A stretch of 7,340 nucleotides of DNA, taken from NCBI GenBank assembly GCA_905235345.1, contig CAJOLO010000211.1, forward strand, positions 1-7,340. Reading direction: 5' to 3'. Shown piece after piece: positions 1-5,231 of this stretch. The position numbers were made by a program, and so were the translations under genes. Below the pieces are notes generated by a model that saw nothing but the letters and a program-made list of their open reading frames with translations, was not told the DNA's origin and did not search any database. Each line of letters starts with the position of its first letter. The stretch's first letter is position 1. Origin of the DNA: an uncultured Lachnospiraceae bacterium. Its GTDB lineage: Bacteria; Bacillota; Clostridia; Lachnospirales; Lachnospiraceae.

Positions 1-105
1 CTCGGTAAAATACTTCGCTCTGTTGATATCAATATAAGTCCCCTTTTCCTGCAAACGATTATAAAGCTTCTCAACCCTCTCAGTTTCAAATTTAATCTTT
101 GACAT
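1..105 (-). CDS. N-terminus of a probable glycyl radical enzyme (partial)
   Basis: Only the first 35 codons are in the window; the gene runs off the left edge. An ATG at 105 follows AGGGGG with a 7-nt spacer, 19 bp after the stop of the binding-protein gene and with no terminator between, so it is the fourth gene of the ABC operon. The residues FETERVEKL (6-14) and YIDINRAKYFTE (24-35) fit the start of PFL-like glycyl radical dehydratases and lyases (glycerol or diol dehydratase, choline lyase, hydroxyproline dehydratase, isethionate lyase), which typically read TERI..L, then ..I..ERA..(L/V)TE. Those enzymes are cytosolic and cleave C-O, C-N, C-S or C-C bonds using a glycyl radical set by a radical SAM activase. 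The catalytic Cys-x-Glu and Gly loop would lie outside the window, so neither class nor substrate can be read. The assignment rests on a short motif and is tentative. Confidence 0.55.
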   Translation of the reverse strand, partial: MSKIKFETERVEKLYNRLQEKGTYIDINRAKYFTE

Positions 106-124
106 ATTCCTTCCCCCTGTCTTC

Positions 125-1201
125 TTATTCTGAATAAGTTACCTTATCCGGAAATACATTCTTAATCGCATCAATGTTCATATAATCTTTCACTTCAAAC
201 GGCTCAACCACACCATTCTCACCACACCACTCGGCAATACTTTCAATGTGATCATAATCCTCCTGTGTGAATGAAATGTCATAGTTATATGCAGCGAAAG
301 ATGATATTACATCCTCTTTCTTGAGTGTCAGATAAGCAGCTGAAAGTTCTGCAGCCTCATCTTCATTTGTTTCAATAAACTCTGCCGCCTCTGCGATTGC
401 TTTTAAATAACCCTCTATCACCTCAGGGTTATCATTCAAGAAACTTTCATCTGCAAATATGTATGCTTCTGAATTCTGACCGATATCACCCTGATCATTT
501 ATCGTCTTCATATTCTCAATTGCGGACAACTGCTTCTCATACTCTTTATTTCCGACAGCAGCATCACAACCTCCGGTTGCAAGTGCAGTAATGTTCTCTG
601 CCTTAGATGAGAAATATGATATCTCTACATCATCCGTAGTAAGTCCTACGGACTCAAGCTCTTTTGCCCACAGATATTCTTCCAATGTTCCCTGCAACAA
701 ACCAATATTCTTTCCTTTAAGATCTGCCGCTGTCTCTAATCCTTCAACTGTAGTTGCAAACCAACGGGCATCCTTAGAATCCCTTATAATAGTTGCCACA
801 AGTCTGAGATTACTCTTCTCTGCCAGACGTGTACAAGCCGCATAGTCGTATCCTGCACCAATCTGAACCTCATTCAATACAACACCATTTAAAGTATCAA
901 TTCCTGCTGCATAATTTACAAGTTCTGCCTCAATACCATTATCTGCAAAAAATCCCTTGTCTTTTGCAATCACCTGTAAATATGCCAAAGCGCCATAATC
1001 CACGCCTATTGCAATCTTAGTCAATTCTCCGTTTGATTCATTATTGTTCTTTGATTCTTCTACCGTTTCATTTTCATTGTTACCTGCAGTAGTCTCTGCA
1101 ACAGCATTAGAACCGTTTCTACTATCTCCGCATGCTGCCAAAGACAATGTCATGGCTCCCAATAAAACTCCTGTGATTACTTTTTTTGTTAACTTTCTCA
1201 T
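125..1201 (-). CDS. ABC transporter substrate-binding lipoprotein, NMT1/SsuA/TauA type
   Basis: A 358-aa extracytoplasmic binding protein that captures the substrate of the importer encoded just upstream. The start at 1201 is supported by AGGAGG nine bases before the ATG. A lipoprotein signal peptide is clear: basic MRKLTKK, a hydrophobic stretch, and lipobox LAAC with the lipidated Cys at residue 24. A hydrophilic Asn/Glu/Ser-rich linker follows (about 25-58), then the periplasmic-binding fold from about residue 62, with GVDYGALAYLQVIAKDKGFF, which is typical of NMT1/THI5-like and nitrate/sulfonate/taurine binding proteins. The length fits the family. The THI5 cysteine-rich motif is absent, so I see no specific support for a thiamine precursor. 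The C-terminal half is paralogous to the binding protein at the right edge; both end in FPDKVTY. It is separated from the permease gene by 59 bp containing a hairpin. The family is sure; the ligand is unknown. Confidence 0.93.
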   Translation of the reverse strand: MRKLTKKVITGVLLGAMTLSLAACGDSRNGSNAVAETTAGNNENETVEESKNNNESNGELTKIAIGVDYGALAYLQVIAKDKGFFADNGIEAELVNYAAGIDTLNGVVLNEVQIGAGYDYAACTRLAEKSNLRLVATIIRDSKDARWFATTVEGLETAADLKGKNIGLLQGTLEEYLWAKELESVGLTTDDVEISYFSSKAENITALATGGCDAAVGNKEYEKQLSAIENMKTINDQGDIGQNSEAYIFADESFLNDNPEVIEGYLKAIAEAAEFIETNEDEAAELSAAYLTLKKEDVISSFAAYNYDISFTQEDYDHIESIAEWCGENGVVEPFEVKDYMNIDAIKNVFPDKVTYSE

Positions 1202-1236
1202 GTATGTTTTCCTCCTAAAATTATTTCATATAAGTA

Positions 1237-1258
1237 ATAATGCGCCTGCAAGCATTAT
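1237..1258 (-). promoter_or_regulatory. Intergenic hairpin between permease and binding-protein genes
   Basis: A perfect 7-bp stem (1237-1243 with 1252-1258, ATAATGC/GCATTAT) with an 8-nt loop starts two bases after the permease stop codon and lies 36 bases before the binding-protein start. No U-run follows, so it is not a convincing terminator. In ABC operons such hairpins often protect or separate transcript segments so that the binding protein is made in excess over the membrane parts; that role is inferred here. Confidence 0.5.
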
Positions 1259-1260
1259 CA

Positions 1261-2256
1261 CTATAATGCACCCTTTTCATTCACACCGTACTTTGCCAGA
1301 AAATGATTACCCCACACTCGCAAAAGCTTATCGGATAAAAATCCTAACAATCCAAGAGCAATTACACCTGTGAATATCCAATCTGTATGAAAGTACATGC
1401 GTGCCGTATAGATCATGTATCCAAGTCCTTCCTTTGCCGCCAGCATCTCAGCTGCAATAATGGAAGAAAATGCACCACCAAGTCCAAGTCTTGCGCCTGT
1501 AAATACATATGGAATAATAGACGGCCAGATTACCGTCGATATGATCTGCCACTCAGAAGCTCCCAGAGTCCTCGCAGAGTTGATTCGATTCTGATCAACT
1601 GCCATAACACCGGCAATGGTATTCACCATCACAGTAAATATTGTACCGTAAAGGATAAGTACAACCTTAGATGTCTCGCCGACACCGAACCACATCAGGA
1701 ACAATGTCAACAGTGCAAGTCCCGGTATAAATCTAAAGAAATTGACAAAGGGCTCAACCAGCCTTCGAAGCACTGATATTCTTCCGACTAACAGACCAAG
1801 AGGTGCTGCCACCAGTGTTCCGATTGACCAACCTATAAACACTCGCCTTAAACTGATCAGCGAGAACTTAAGCAGTTGTCCGTTTAATACTATTTCCTTC
1901 GTCCCCCGGATAGTTTCCAAGGGACTTGGAAGGAATGTTTCATCGTAGAACAACGATGCGATAAACCATAGTAAGATCAGAATTCCCCATGTTGCCACCC
2001 CTTTATCGAGAATCCCGTCCCCTATTTTTTTAATTCTTTTTTTCATTTTCTTTGAAGAAAATGAAATACTCTCATGCCTGCTGTTTTGTTTCACGATAAT
2101 TCTTTCCTTTTGTGTTTTCGATCCACTGTCCCCTCTTTGCAATATATCATGTCGACTGACGCCTCCATGTGCTTTTTCGGAAAGCTGCGTTTCATACAAG
2201 TATGACGCACCTTCATTTCCTGTATCATATTGCAATCTTGTGATCGACTTGCTCAT
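1261..2256 (-). CDS. ABC transporter permease, SsuC/TauC type, with a 70-residue N-terminal extension
   Basis: The membrane subunit of the importer, 331 aa from the ATG at 2256, which has AGGAGG six bases upstream. Hydrophobic segments lie near residues 88-104, 139-158, 176-192, 197-218, 250-270 and 294-310. The cytoplasmic EAA loop that docks on the ATPase is visible at about 227-249 (SARTLGASEWQ... WPSIIP), which places it in the nitrate/sulfonate/taurine permease group. Those proteins are usually about 250-270 aa. Here residues 1-70 are an added hydrophilic, charged, segment-free region, and an ATG at codon 71 (position 2046) would give a normal 261-aa permease, but I see no Shine-Dalgarno sequence before it. 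A perfect inverted repeat sits exactly at that junction. The gene starts 44 bp after the ATPase stop and clearly belongs to the same operon. The family is sure; the true start is somewhat open. Confidence 0.9.
   Translation of the reverse strand: MSKSITRLQYDTGNEGASYLYETQLSEKAHGGVSRHDILQRGDSGSKTQKERIIVKQNSRHESISFSSKKMKKRIKKIGDGILDKGVATWGILILLWFIASLFYDETFLPSPLETIRGTKEIVLNGQLLKFSLISLRRVFIGWSIGTLVAAPLGLLVGRISVLRRLVEPFVNFFRFIPGLALLTLFLMWFGVGETSKVVLILYGTIFTVMVNTIAGVMAVDQNRINSARTLGASEWQIISTVIWPSIIPYVFTGARLGLGGAFSSIIAAEMLAAKEGLGYMIYTARMYFHTDWIFTGVIALGLLGFLSDKLLRVWGNHFLAKYGVNEKGAL
2041..2066. repeat. Perfect 12-bp inverted repeat inside the permease gene
   Basis: TTTCATTTTCTT at 2041-2052 is the exact reverse complement of AAGAAAATGAAA at 2055-2066, with only a 2-base spacer. 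It encodes the junction between the extra N-terminal region and the standard permease domain (around residues 63-72) and overlaps the internal ATG at 2046. In the mRNA it would form an AU-rich hairpin at that internal ATG. It may be chance in an A-rich coding stretch, a fusion scar, or a translation control element. Confidence 0.6.
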
Positions 2257-2300
2257 GTTCTTCCTCCTCTGCAAAATGCTGATTAATAGTCTGGAAGTAA

Positions 2301-3020
2301 TCAATAAACACTGTCAGTCTCATGTCTCGGATATGCAAGATCTACTTTATAATTCTTAATGATCTTTGCATCCGGCGACTTGGAAAAGATACTGATATCC
2401 GTTCCCAACAAGATTGCTTCCTGTATATCATGTGTTACAAATATTATTGTCTTTCCTGTTTCTTTCCAGATTCGAATCAATTCGCCCTGCATTGTTCTTC
2501 TTGTCTGTGCATCCAAAGCTCCAAATGGTTCATCCATGATCAGAACCTCAGGATCGTTGGCAAGAACTCTTGCAATCTGTGTTCTCTGTTTCATACCACC
2601 TGAAAGCTCACATGGTCTCTTATTCACATGATCTGACAAGCCAACCATATCGATGTAAGCAAGTGCCCGCTCTCTGCGCTCTGCCTTTGGAACTTTATTG
2701 ATCTTAAGGCCATACTCTACATTCTCTAAAACCGTCAGCCAGGGATAAATTGCTGTATCCGCATTCTGGAAAACCACTCCTCTGTCTTTTCCCGGTGCTT
2801 TAACGGAATGTCCCGCAACCGTAATGGAACCGGAAGACTTTTTCAAAAAACCTGCAATAATATTAAGCAGTGTTGATTTACCACATCCACTTGGTCCTAA
2901 GAGGATATGAAACTCACCTTTCTTAATATCCAGATTGATGTCTGTTAAAATGTTACTTTCATTGTCATCGAAAGATTTCTTCAGATTCCTGATTTCAATT
3001 AAGTTATTCTTCTCGCTCAT
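2301..3020 (-). CDS. ABC transporter ATP-binding protein, SsuB/TauB type
   Basis: The cytoplasmic ATPase of the importer, 239 aa. The start at 3020 is chosen because AAGGAG stands eight bases before the ATG and MSEKNNLIEIRNLKKSF is a normal N-terminus for the family. All nucleotide-binding parts are visible: Walker A GPSGCGKST (42-50), Q-loop VVFQ (82-85), signature LSGGMKQR (139-146), Walker B VLIMDEP (159-165), D-loop GALD (167-170) and H-loop VTHD (195-198). The segment WLTVLENVEYGL and the ending LAYPRHETDS match nitrate/sulfonate/taurine importers; the C-terminus stops slightly early compared with typical SsuB. It is the first gene of the operon, followed by permease, binding protein and a probable glycyl radical enzyme. 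Upstream lies a 390-bp regulatory stretch. The function is secure; the transported compound is not deducible. Confidence 0.95.
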   Translation of the reverse strand: MSEKNNLIEIRNLKKSFDDNESNILTDINLDIKKGEFHILLGPSGCGKSTLLNIIAGFLKKSSGSITVAGHSVKAPGKDRGVVFQNADTAIYPWLTVLENVEYGLKINKVPKAERRERALAYIDMVGLSDHVNKRPCELSGGMKQRTQIARVLANDPEVLIMDEPFGALDAQTRRTMQGELIRIWKETGKTIIFVTHDIQEAILLGTDISIFSKSPDAKIIKNYKVDLAYPRHETDSVY

Positions 3021-3091
3021 AATAATCGCTCCTTTCAAAAGTCCCCTCATCATCACTGTTTCCGGGCATCTGCTGACGTCCTCTCTATTTC

Positions 3092-3178
3092 GTCTTATGT
3101 CGCTTGACAATCCCCTTTGAAGCACCATAAGACCTGTTATTCTGCCTGCTGTGACGACTTTACTTTTTATCCGTCATC
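3092..3178 (-). promoter_or_regulatory. Structured 5' leader of the ABC operon
   Basis: The transcript ahead of the ATPase gene contains two stems. The main one pairs GTCTTATG with CATAAGAC (3126-3133 with 3092-3099, perfect 8 bp). After a 2x2 internal loop it continues with 4 bp, a 2-base bulge and 3 bp, closing a 6-nt loop at 3111-3116, about 15 bp in all. A smaller 6-bp stem with one G-U pair lies before it (3173-3178 with 3153-3158). I could not match this to the consensus of the TPP, guanidine, SAM or fluoride riboswitches. It is about 70 bases from the start codon. It may be a cis-regulatory RNA of unknown class or only a stabilising hairpin. Confidence 0.4.
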
Positions 3179-3186
3179 TTGGTTAT

Positions 3187-3215
3187 AAAATATGCTATCA
3201 AAGTGGAAAATTCAA
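3187..3215 (-). promoter_or_regulatory. Candidate proximal promoter of the ABC operon
   Basis: On the minus strand TTGAAT (3210-3215) is followed after exactly 17 bp by TATTTT (3187-3192), both four-of-six matches to the sigma-A consensus. Transcription would start near 3180, giving a leader of about 160 nt that includes the paired region described separately. It lies after the terminator at 3244-3275, so it would drive the operon independently of anything transcribed further upstream. Confidence 0.4.
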
Positions 3216-3225
3216 CGAAAGAATG

Positions 3226-3239
3226 TGAAAACGTATTCA
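3226..3239. promoter_or_regulatory. Candidate CcpA catabolite-response (cre) site, proximal
   Basis: TGAAAACGTATTCA matches 13 of 14 positions of the cre consensus TGWAANCGNTNWCA (the tenth base is A instead of T). It shares the 8-mer TGAAAACG with the distal site 104 bp away. Its centre is about 43 bp upstream of the -10 of the proximal promoter. CcpA with phosphorylated HPr binds such sites in Firmicutes; the sign of control here is not determinable from sequence. Confidence 0.4.
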
Positions 3240-3243
3240 ATAA

Positions 3244-3275
3244 AAAAGAAGAATCGCCCATGAGATTCCTCTTTT
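3244..3275 (-). terminator. Intrinsic terminator (possible attenuator) upstream of the ABC operon
   Basis: On the minus strand a 12-bp stem (AAAAGAGGAATC with GATTCTTCTTTT, one G-U pair) closes an 8-nt loop, and the T-run continues for two more bases. It has the shape of an intrinsic terminator and, because of its A-tract, may work weakly in the other direction too. No gene lies between it and the stronger terminator at 3411-3440. It therefore either insulates the ABC operon or stops transcripts begun at the distal promoter near 3286. Confidence 0.65.
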
Positions 3276-3279
3276 ACAC

Positions 3280-3309
3280 TTAAAACCATTCGATTATAGT
3301 TAAAACCAT
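3280..3309. repeat. Direct repeat with 20-bp period around a TATAAT box
   Basis: TTAAAACCAT occurs at 3280-3289 and again at 3300-3309, exactly 20 bp apart, so both copies face the same side of the helix. The 10 bases between them contain the TATAAT of the candidate distal promoter on the minus strand. One copy overlaps the -35/-10 spacer and the other the predicted start point, a layout expected of a repressor or response-regulator operator. It does not fit the LytTR direct-repeat consensus. The binding protein is unknown. Confidence 0.4.
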
Positions 3310-3321
3310 CCACGTATTTTA
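3293..3321 (-). promoter_or_regulatory. Candidate distal promoter with perfect -10 and poor -35
   Basis: The minus strand carries a perfect TATAAT (3293-3298). Seventeen bases upstream stands TAAAAT (3316-3321), a poor -35, as in activator-dependent promoters. A 12-bp perfect palindrome TTTTCATGAAAA (3324-3335) lies just upstream, overlapping the distal cre site. A transcript from here would start near 3286 and reach the hairpin terminator after about 15 bases. Confidence 0.3.
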
Positions 3322-3329
3322 TCTTTTCA

Positions 3330-3343
3330 TGAAAACGATATCA
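3330..3343. promoter_or_regulatory. Candidate CcpA catabolite-response (cre) site, distal
   Basis: TGAAAACGATATCA matches all 14 positions of the cre consensus TGWAANCGNTNWCA. It lies about 310 bp upstream of the ATPase start and about 41 bp upstream of the TATAAT of the distal promoter, almost the same spacing as the second cre-like site has to the proximal promoter. Two such sites in one upstream region suggest carbon catabolite control of the importer and the linked enzyme. Confidence 0.5.
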
Positions 3344-3410
3344 CTCATAAAAACACAGTAAATACAATGGATTCAAACTACTTTAGTTAGGAAAAATTGA
3401 TTATAATATC

Positions 3411-3440
3411 AAAAAAGGTGTGGGGAGGGGACCCCACACC
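3411..3440 (-). terminator. Strong intrinsic terminator of the tRNA-Cys transcript
   Basis: On the minus strand a perfect 9-bp GC-rich stem (GGTGTGGGG with CCCCACACC, 3432-3440 and 3417-3425) closes a 6-nt loop and is followed at once by TTTTTT (3411-3416). It ends the transcript carrying the tRNA and its 3' structured region. Confidence 0.92.
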
Positions 3441-3448
3441 CGCAGGCA

Positions 3449-3562
3449 ACAATCTTCTTTTACAAAAAGATTGTCCATACATGAGAGAATGATGTCTTTC
3501 AGAACCATGGACGGTCAGGCCATATTGTGCTTGCCGCTGTACATCCGTCCGAGCATCATTCA
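3449..3562 (-). ncRNA. Structured RNA region directly 3' of tRNA-Cys (candidate small RNA or trailer)
   Basis: Starting one base after the tRNA discriminator, the minus-strand RNA can form nested helices. An outer perfect 8-bp stem pairs GAATGATG with CATCATTC (3554-3561 with 3487-3494). Inside it GGACGG pairs with CCGTCC (3545-3550 with 3509-3514), and a short GGC/GCC stem lies within that. A separate perfect 8-bp hairpin follows (3467-3474 with 3449-3456), and then the strong terminator. No open reading frame on this strand explains the region. I do not recognise the class. It could be a processing or stability trailer of the tRNA, or an independent small RNA released by cleavage at the tRNA 3' end. 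Confidence 0.45.
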
Positions 3563-3634
3563 AGGCACCGCCCGGATTCGAACCGGGACATCAGGGTGTT
3601 GCAGACCCTTGCCTTACCTTTTGGCCACGATGCC
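3563..3634 (-). tRNA. tRNA-Cys (anticodon GCA)
   Basis: A complete 72-nt cloverleaf reads on the minus strand. The acceptor stem is GGCATCG with CGGTGCC (7 bp, one G-U), the D-arm GCC/GGC, and the anticodon stem AGGGT/ACCCT with loop CTGCAAC, giving anticodon GCA. The T-arm is CCCGG/CCGGG with loop TTCGAAT. The discriminator is U73, the identity base of tRNA-Cys. CCA is not encoded. The gene lies after the radical SAM gene on the same strand and is flanked on both sides by inverted repeats. I see only a weak candidate promoter (TAATAT at 3698-3703). Confidence 0.97.
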
Positions 3635-3636
3635 TT

Positions 3637-3699
3637 ATGGTTTCTGCCCGGTGCTTCAGTTTCCAATTAATCCTTATGCTATCCAAAGCAGAATACCAT
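3637..3699. repeat. Inverted repeat just upstream of tRNA-Cys
   Basis: ATGGTTTCTGC (3637-3647) pairs with GCAGAATACCAT (3688-3699): 11 bp with a single bulged base, closing a 40-nt loop. On the minus-strand transcript this stem would end two bases before the tRNA 5' end. It overlaps the weak TATAAT-like candidate promoter at 3698-3703, so it can form in RNA only if transcription starts further upstream, for example by read-through from the radical SAM gene. The rest of the 160-bp gap up to 3794 holds a few short dyads without U-runs and nothing else I can support. Confidence 0.4.
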
Positions 3700-3794
3700 A
3701 TTATCAGTTATAATTCTCCATTGAACTGCAGAAATACTAAAAGCAGTGCTTAAATATATTCCGCAATATGAATGTTTGATACATTCTTTAAATT

Positions 3795-4994
3795 TTACAG
3801 AGGAATATCAATGTTCTCATAAAGACGGAACAGGTCATGCACAACGGTAAACGCTTCTGCCGTACTGTTACGAAGCTCTTCCCAAGTAACACCGTTTTTC
3901 CGATAAATACTTACTGTTTTCTCGAAAACCTCCCAGTGCCAGTCAGGCTCCGGTGTTCTGGCTCCCTCCAAGGCAGAGCCGGCATTGACATACCACTGAC
4001 TCGGAATCGCTATCACTCCTTTTTCAACAAGTGTCTCGATTCCCTCTAACAAAGACTGTTTCGGTTCTATTCCCGATACGAATGTAGAGCGAACTTTATG
4101 TTTCCCGAACACCTGTAACTCCTCATCCAGCGCATTCAGCCAATTCTGTCTTCCACCGCAATAATCCTTCTTTCCGGGGCAGATGAGATTGAACATTCCT
4201 TCATTCCATATTTCCAGATTGGTTGCGATGGTAGAATATCCGGCCTCCTTATATTTTTCAAAAACCGAAAAATCAAGCGGGGCGCCTACACATGCCGTAC
4301 CGTTAAAATCTTCCAGTCCTGTGGCCTCTACAATTGCTTCTGCCACATCTACATAATAATCCACCTCACGACGTTCCGGAATAAAACCGCCACTGATAGT
4401 CAGCTTGTCAAAGCCTTCCGCATAAGCCACCTTAACGGTTTCCGCAATCTGATCTGCTGTCTTCCAGTCAATCTCCTGCTTATCCGCATAGGTTGCTCTG
4501 GTTGCATTGATATTACAGAAGAGGCAATCCTTACCTTGATCCTTCAACGCACATTCATTACTATATGGAATAAATATATTACGATGTCCTACGTCCTGGG
4601 CAATAGTCCTCATCCATGTTCCATCTGATGTCTTCAAATCATAATACTTGGATCTTGGTGAGAATATAACCGGATCTAATACCACATCATGCCCTTTCCA
4701 TATTCTGTATTTTCCATCTTCATCCTTACGCAATTTATAAGGACTATTCGGAATCCATCTTACCTGAATCCTGTACTTTCCCTTAGGTGTCAGAATACAT
4801 GCCGGAAATACATACTCCGTGTGCATCTGCCGGTCGGTGGAAAACATTGCATAAATCGCTTCCGTATATTTTGTACCGATTTCCAGTCCTTCAAATATAT
4901 CCGGTTCAAAGCTGATACCCTCAACCATAAGTTCATTTTTTAACCGAATCTCCTCATATAATTCTTTGTCATAATTGTCCGTCACTTCACTCAT
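3795..4994 (-). CDS. Radical SAM enzyme with a non-canonical C-X8-C-X2-C motif
   Basis: A 399-aa cytosolic protein; the start at 4994 has GAGGAG nine bases upstream. Cys148, Cys157 and Cys160 form C-X8-C-X2-C with the aromatic residue before the last Cys (CLFC) that is usual for the SAM-binding iron-sulfur cluster. Most of the superfamily has C-X3-C-X2-C. SGGF at 201-204 corresponds to the SAM-binding GGE motif, and GAPLDF (238-243), TNLEIWNE (259-266) and STFVSGIEPKQS (304-315) sit where the later strands of a BioB-like partial barrel would be. Residues 1-140 form an N-terminal part I do not recognise, and there are no extra ferredoxin-like cysteine clusters, so it is not a typical glycyl-radical activase. 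It lies downstream of the MATE exporter and a binding-protein gene. Superfamily membership is secure; reaction and substrate are unknown. Confidence 0.87.
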   Translation of the reverse strand: MSEVTDNYDKELYEEIRLKNELMVEGISFEPDIFEGLEIGTKYTEAIYAMFSTDRQMHTEYVFPACILTPKGKYRIQVRWIPNSPYKLRKDEDGKYRIWKGHDVVLDPVIFSPRSKYYDLKTSDGTWMRTIAQDVGHRNIFIPYSNECALKDQGKDCLFCNINATRATYADKQEIDWKTADQIAETVKVAYAEGFDKLTISGGFIPERREVDYYVDVAEAIVEATGLEDFNGTACVGAPLDFSVFEKYKEAGYSTIATNLEIWNEGMFNLICPGKKDYCGGRQNWLNALDEELQVFGKHKVRSTFVSGIEPKQSLLEGIETLVEKGVIAIPSQWYVNAGSALEGARTPEPDWHWEVFEKTVSIYRKNGVTWEELRNSTAEAFTVVHDLFRLYENIDIPL

Positions 4995-5033
4995 TGCATC
5001 TTTCTCCTCACTTTTATTTTTTATATTAGGTAA

Positions 5034-5231
5034 TTGCGAAACTCTTATTTATATCTTCAGAATTGTACATATTATACAGTTCCACCACAGGCACGCTTTC
5101 GCTGCTTGTCGCACGCAGCGGTACATAATGCACCAAAATACGGTGCATAAGTACCGGCGGCTCCAAAGCACCTGTTTGTGGAATCTGTGTAATATGTACA
5201 ATCCAATATACAATATTAATGAGTTTCGCAA
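5034..5231. mobile_element. 198-bp imperfect palindromic element (MITE- or ERIC-like)
   Basis: The outer ends are perfect 11-bp inverted repeats (TTGCGAAACTC at 5034-5044, GAGTTTCGCAA at 5221-5231). After a weakly paired stretch, a long helix pairs 5062-5091 with 5171-5202: 13 bp perfect, then 4, 6 and 5 bp blocks separated by single mismatches or bulges. Inside are a hairpin 5119-5124/5151-5156 continued by 5128-5134/5142-5148, and a competing hairpin 5100-5105/5115-5120. It fills the space between the MATE and radical SAM genes and supplies the last MATE codons and stop. No transposase and no clear target duplication are visible. It may be a non-autonomous mobile element, or a structured RNA controlling the downstream gene. 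Confidence 0.6.

Noticed and set aside
2257..2304. TTG start of the permease at 2304, overlapping the ATPase stop
   Set aside because: The ATG at 2256 has an ideal AGGAGG six bases upstream; the TTG has no comparable signal.
3004..3069. Upstream frame of 21 codons (MPGNSDDEG...) overlapping the ATPase start by 17 bp
   Set aside because: It has only a moderate AGAGG signal and no sign of a regulatory codon run; it could be chance in a short leader.
3021..3128. Longer ATPase start at 3128
   Set aside because: The 36 extra residues do not resemble the family, they overlap the leader hairpin, and the strong AAGGAG precedes the ATG at 3020.
3021..3243. TPP or guanidine-I riboswitch ahead of the importer
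   Set aside because: The conserved cores of these classes are absent from the leader.
3280..3309. LytTR response-regulator operator
   Set aside because: The direct repeat and its spacing are suggestive, but the repeat sequence does not fit the LytTR consensus.
3449..3562. TwoAYGGAY RNA motif, suggested by ACGGAT and ATGGAC in the region after tRNA-Cys
   Set aside because: The two hexamers are not placed in the terminal loops of hairpins, which the motif requires.
3420..3713. Plus-strand frame of 97 codons
   Set aside because: It runs through the terminator, the structured region and the whole tRNA-Cys gene in antisense, so it is a chance frame.
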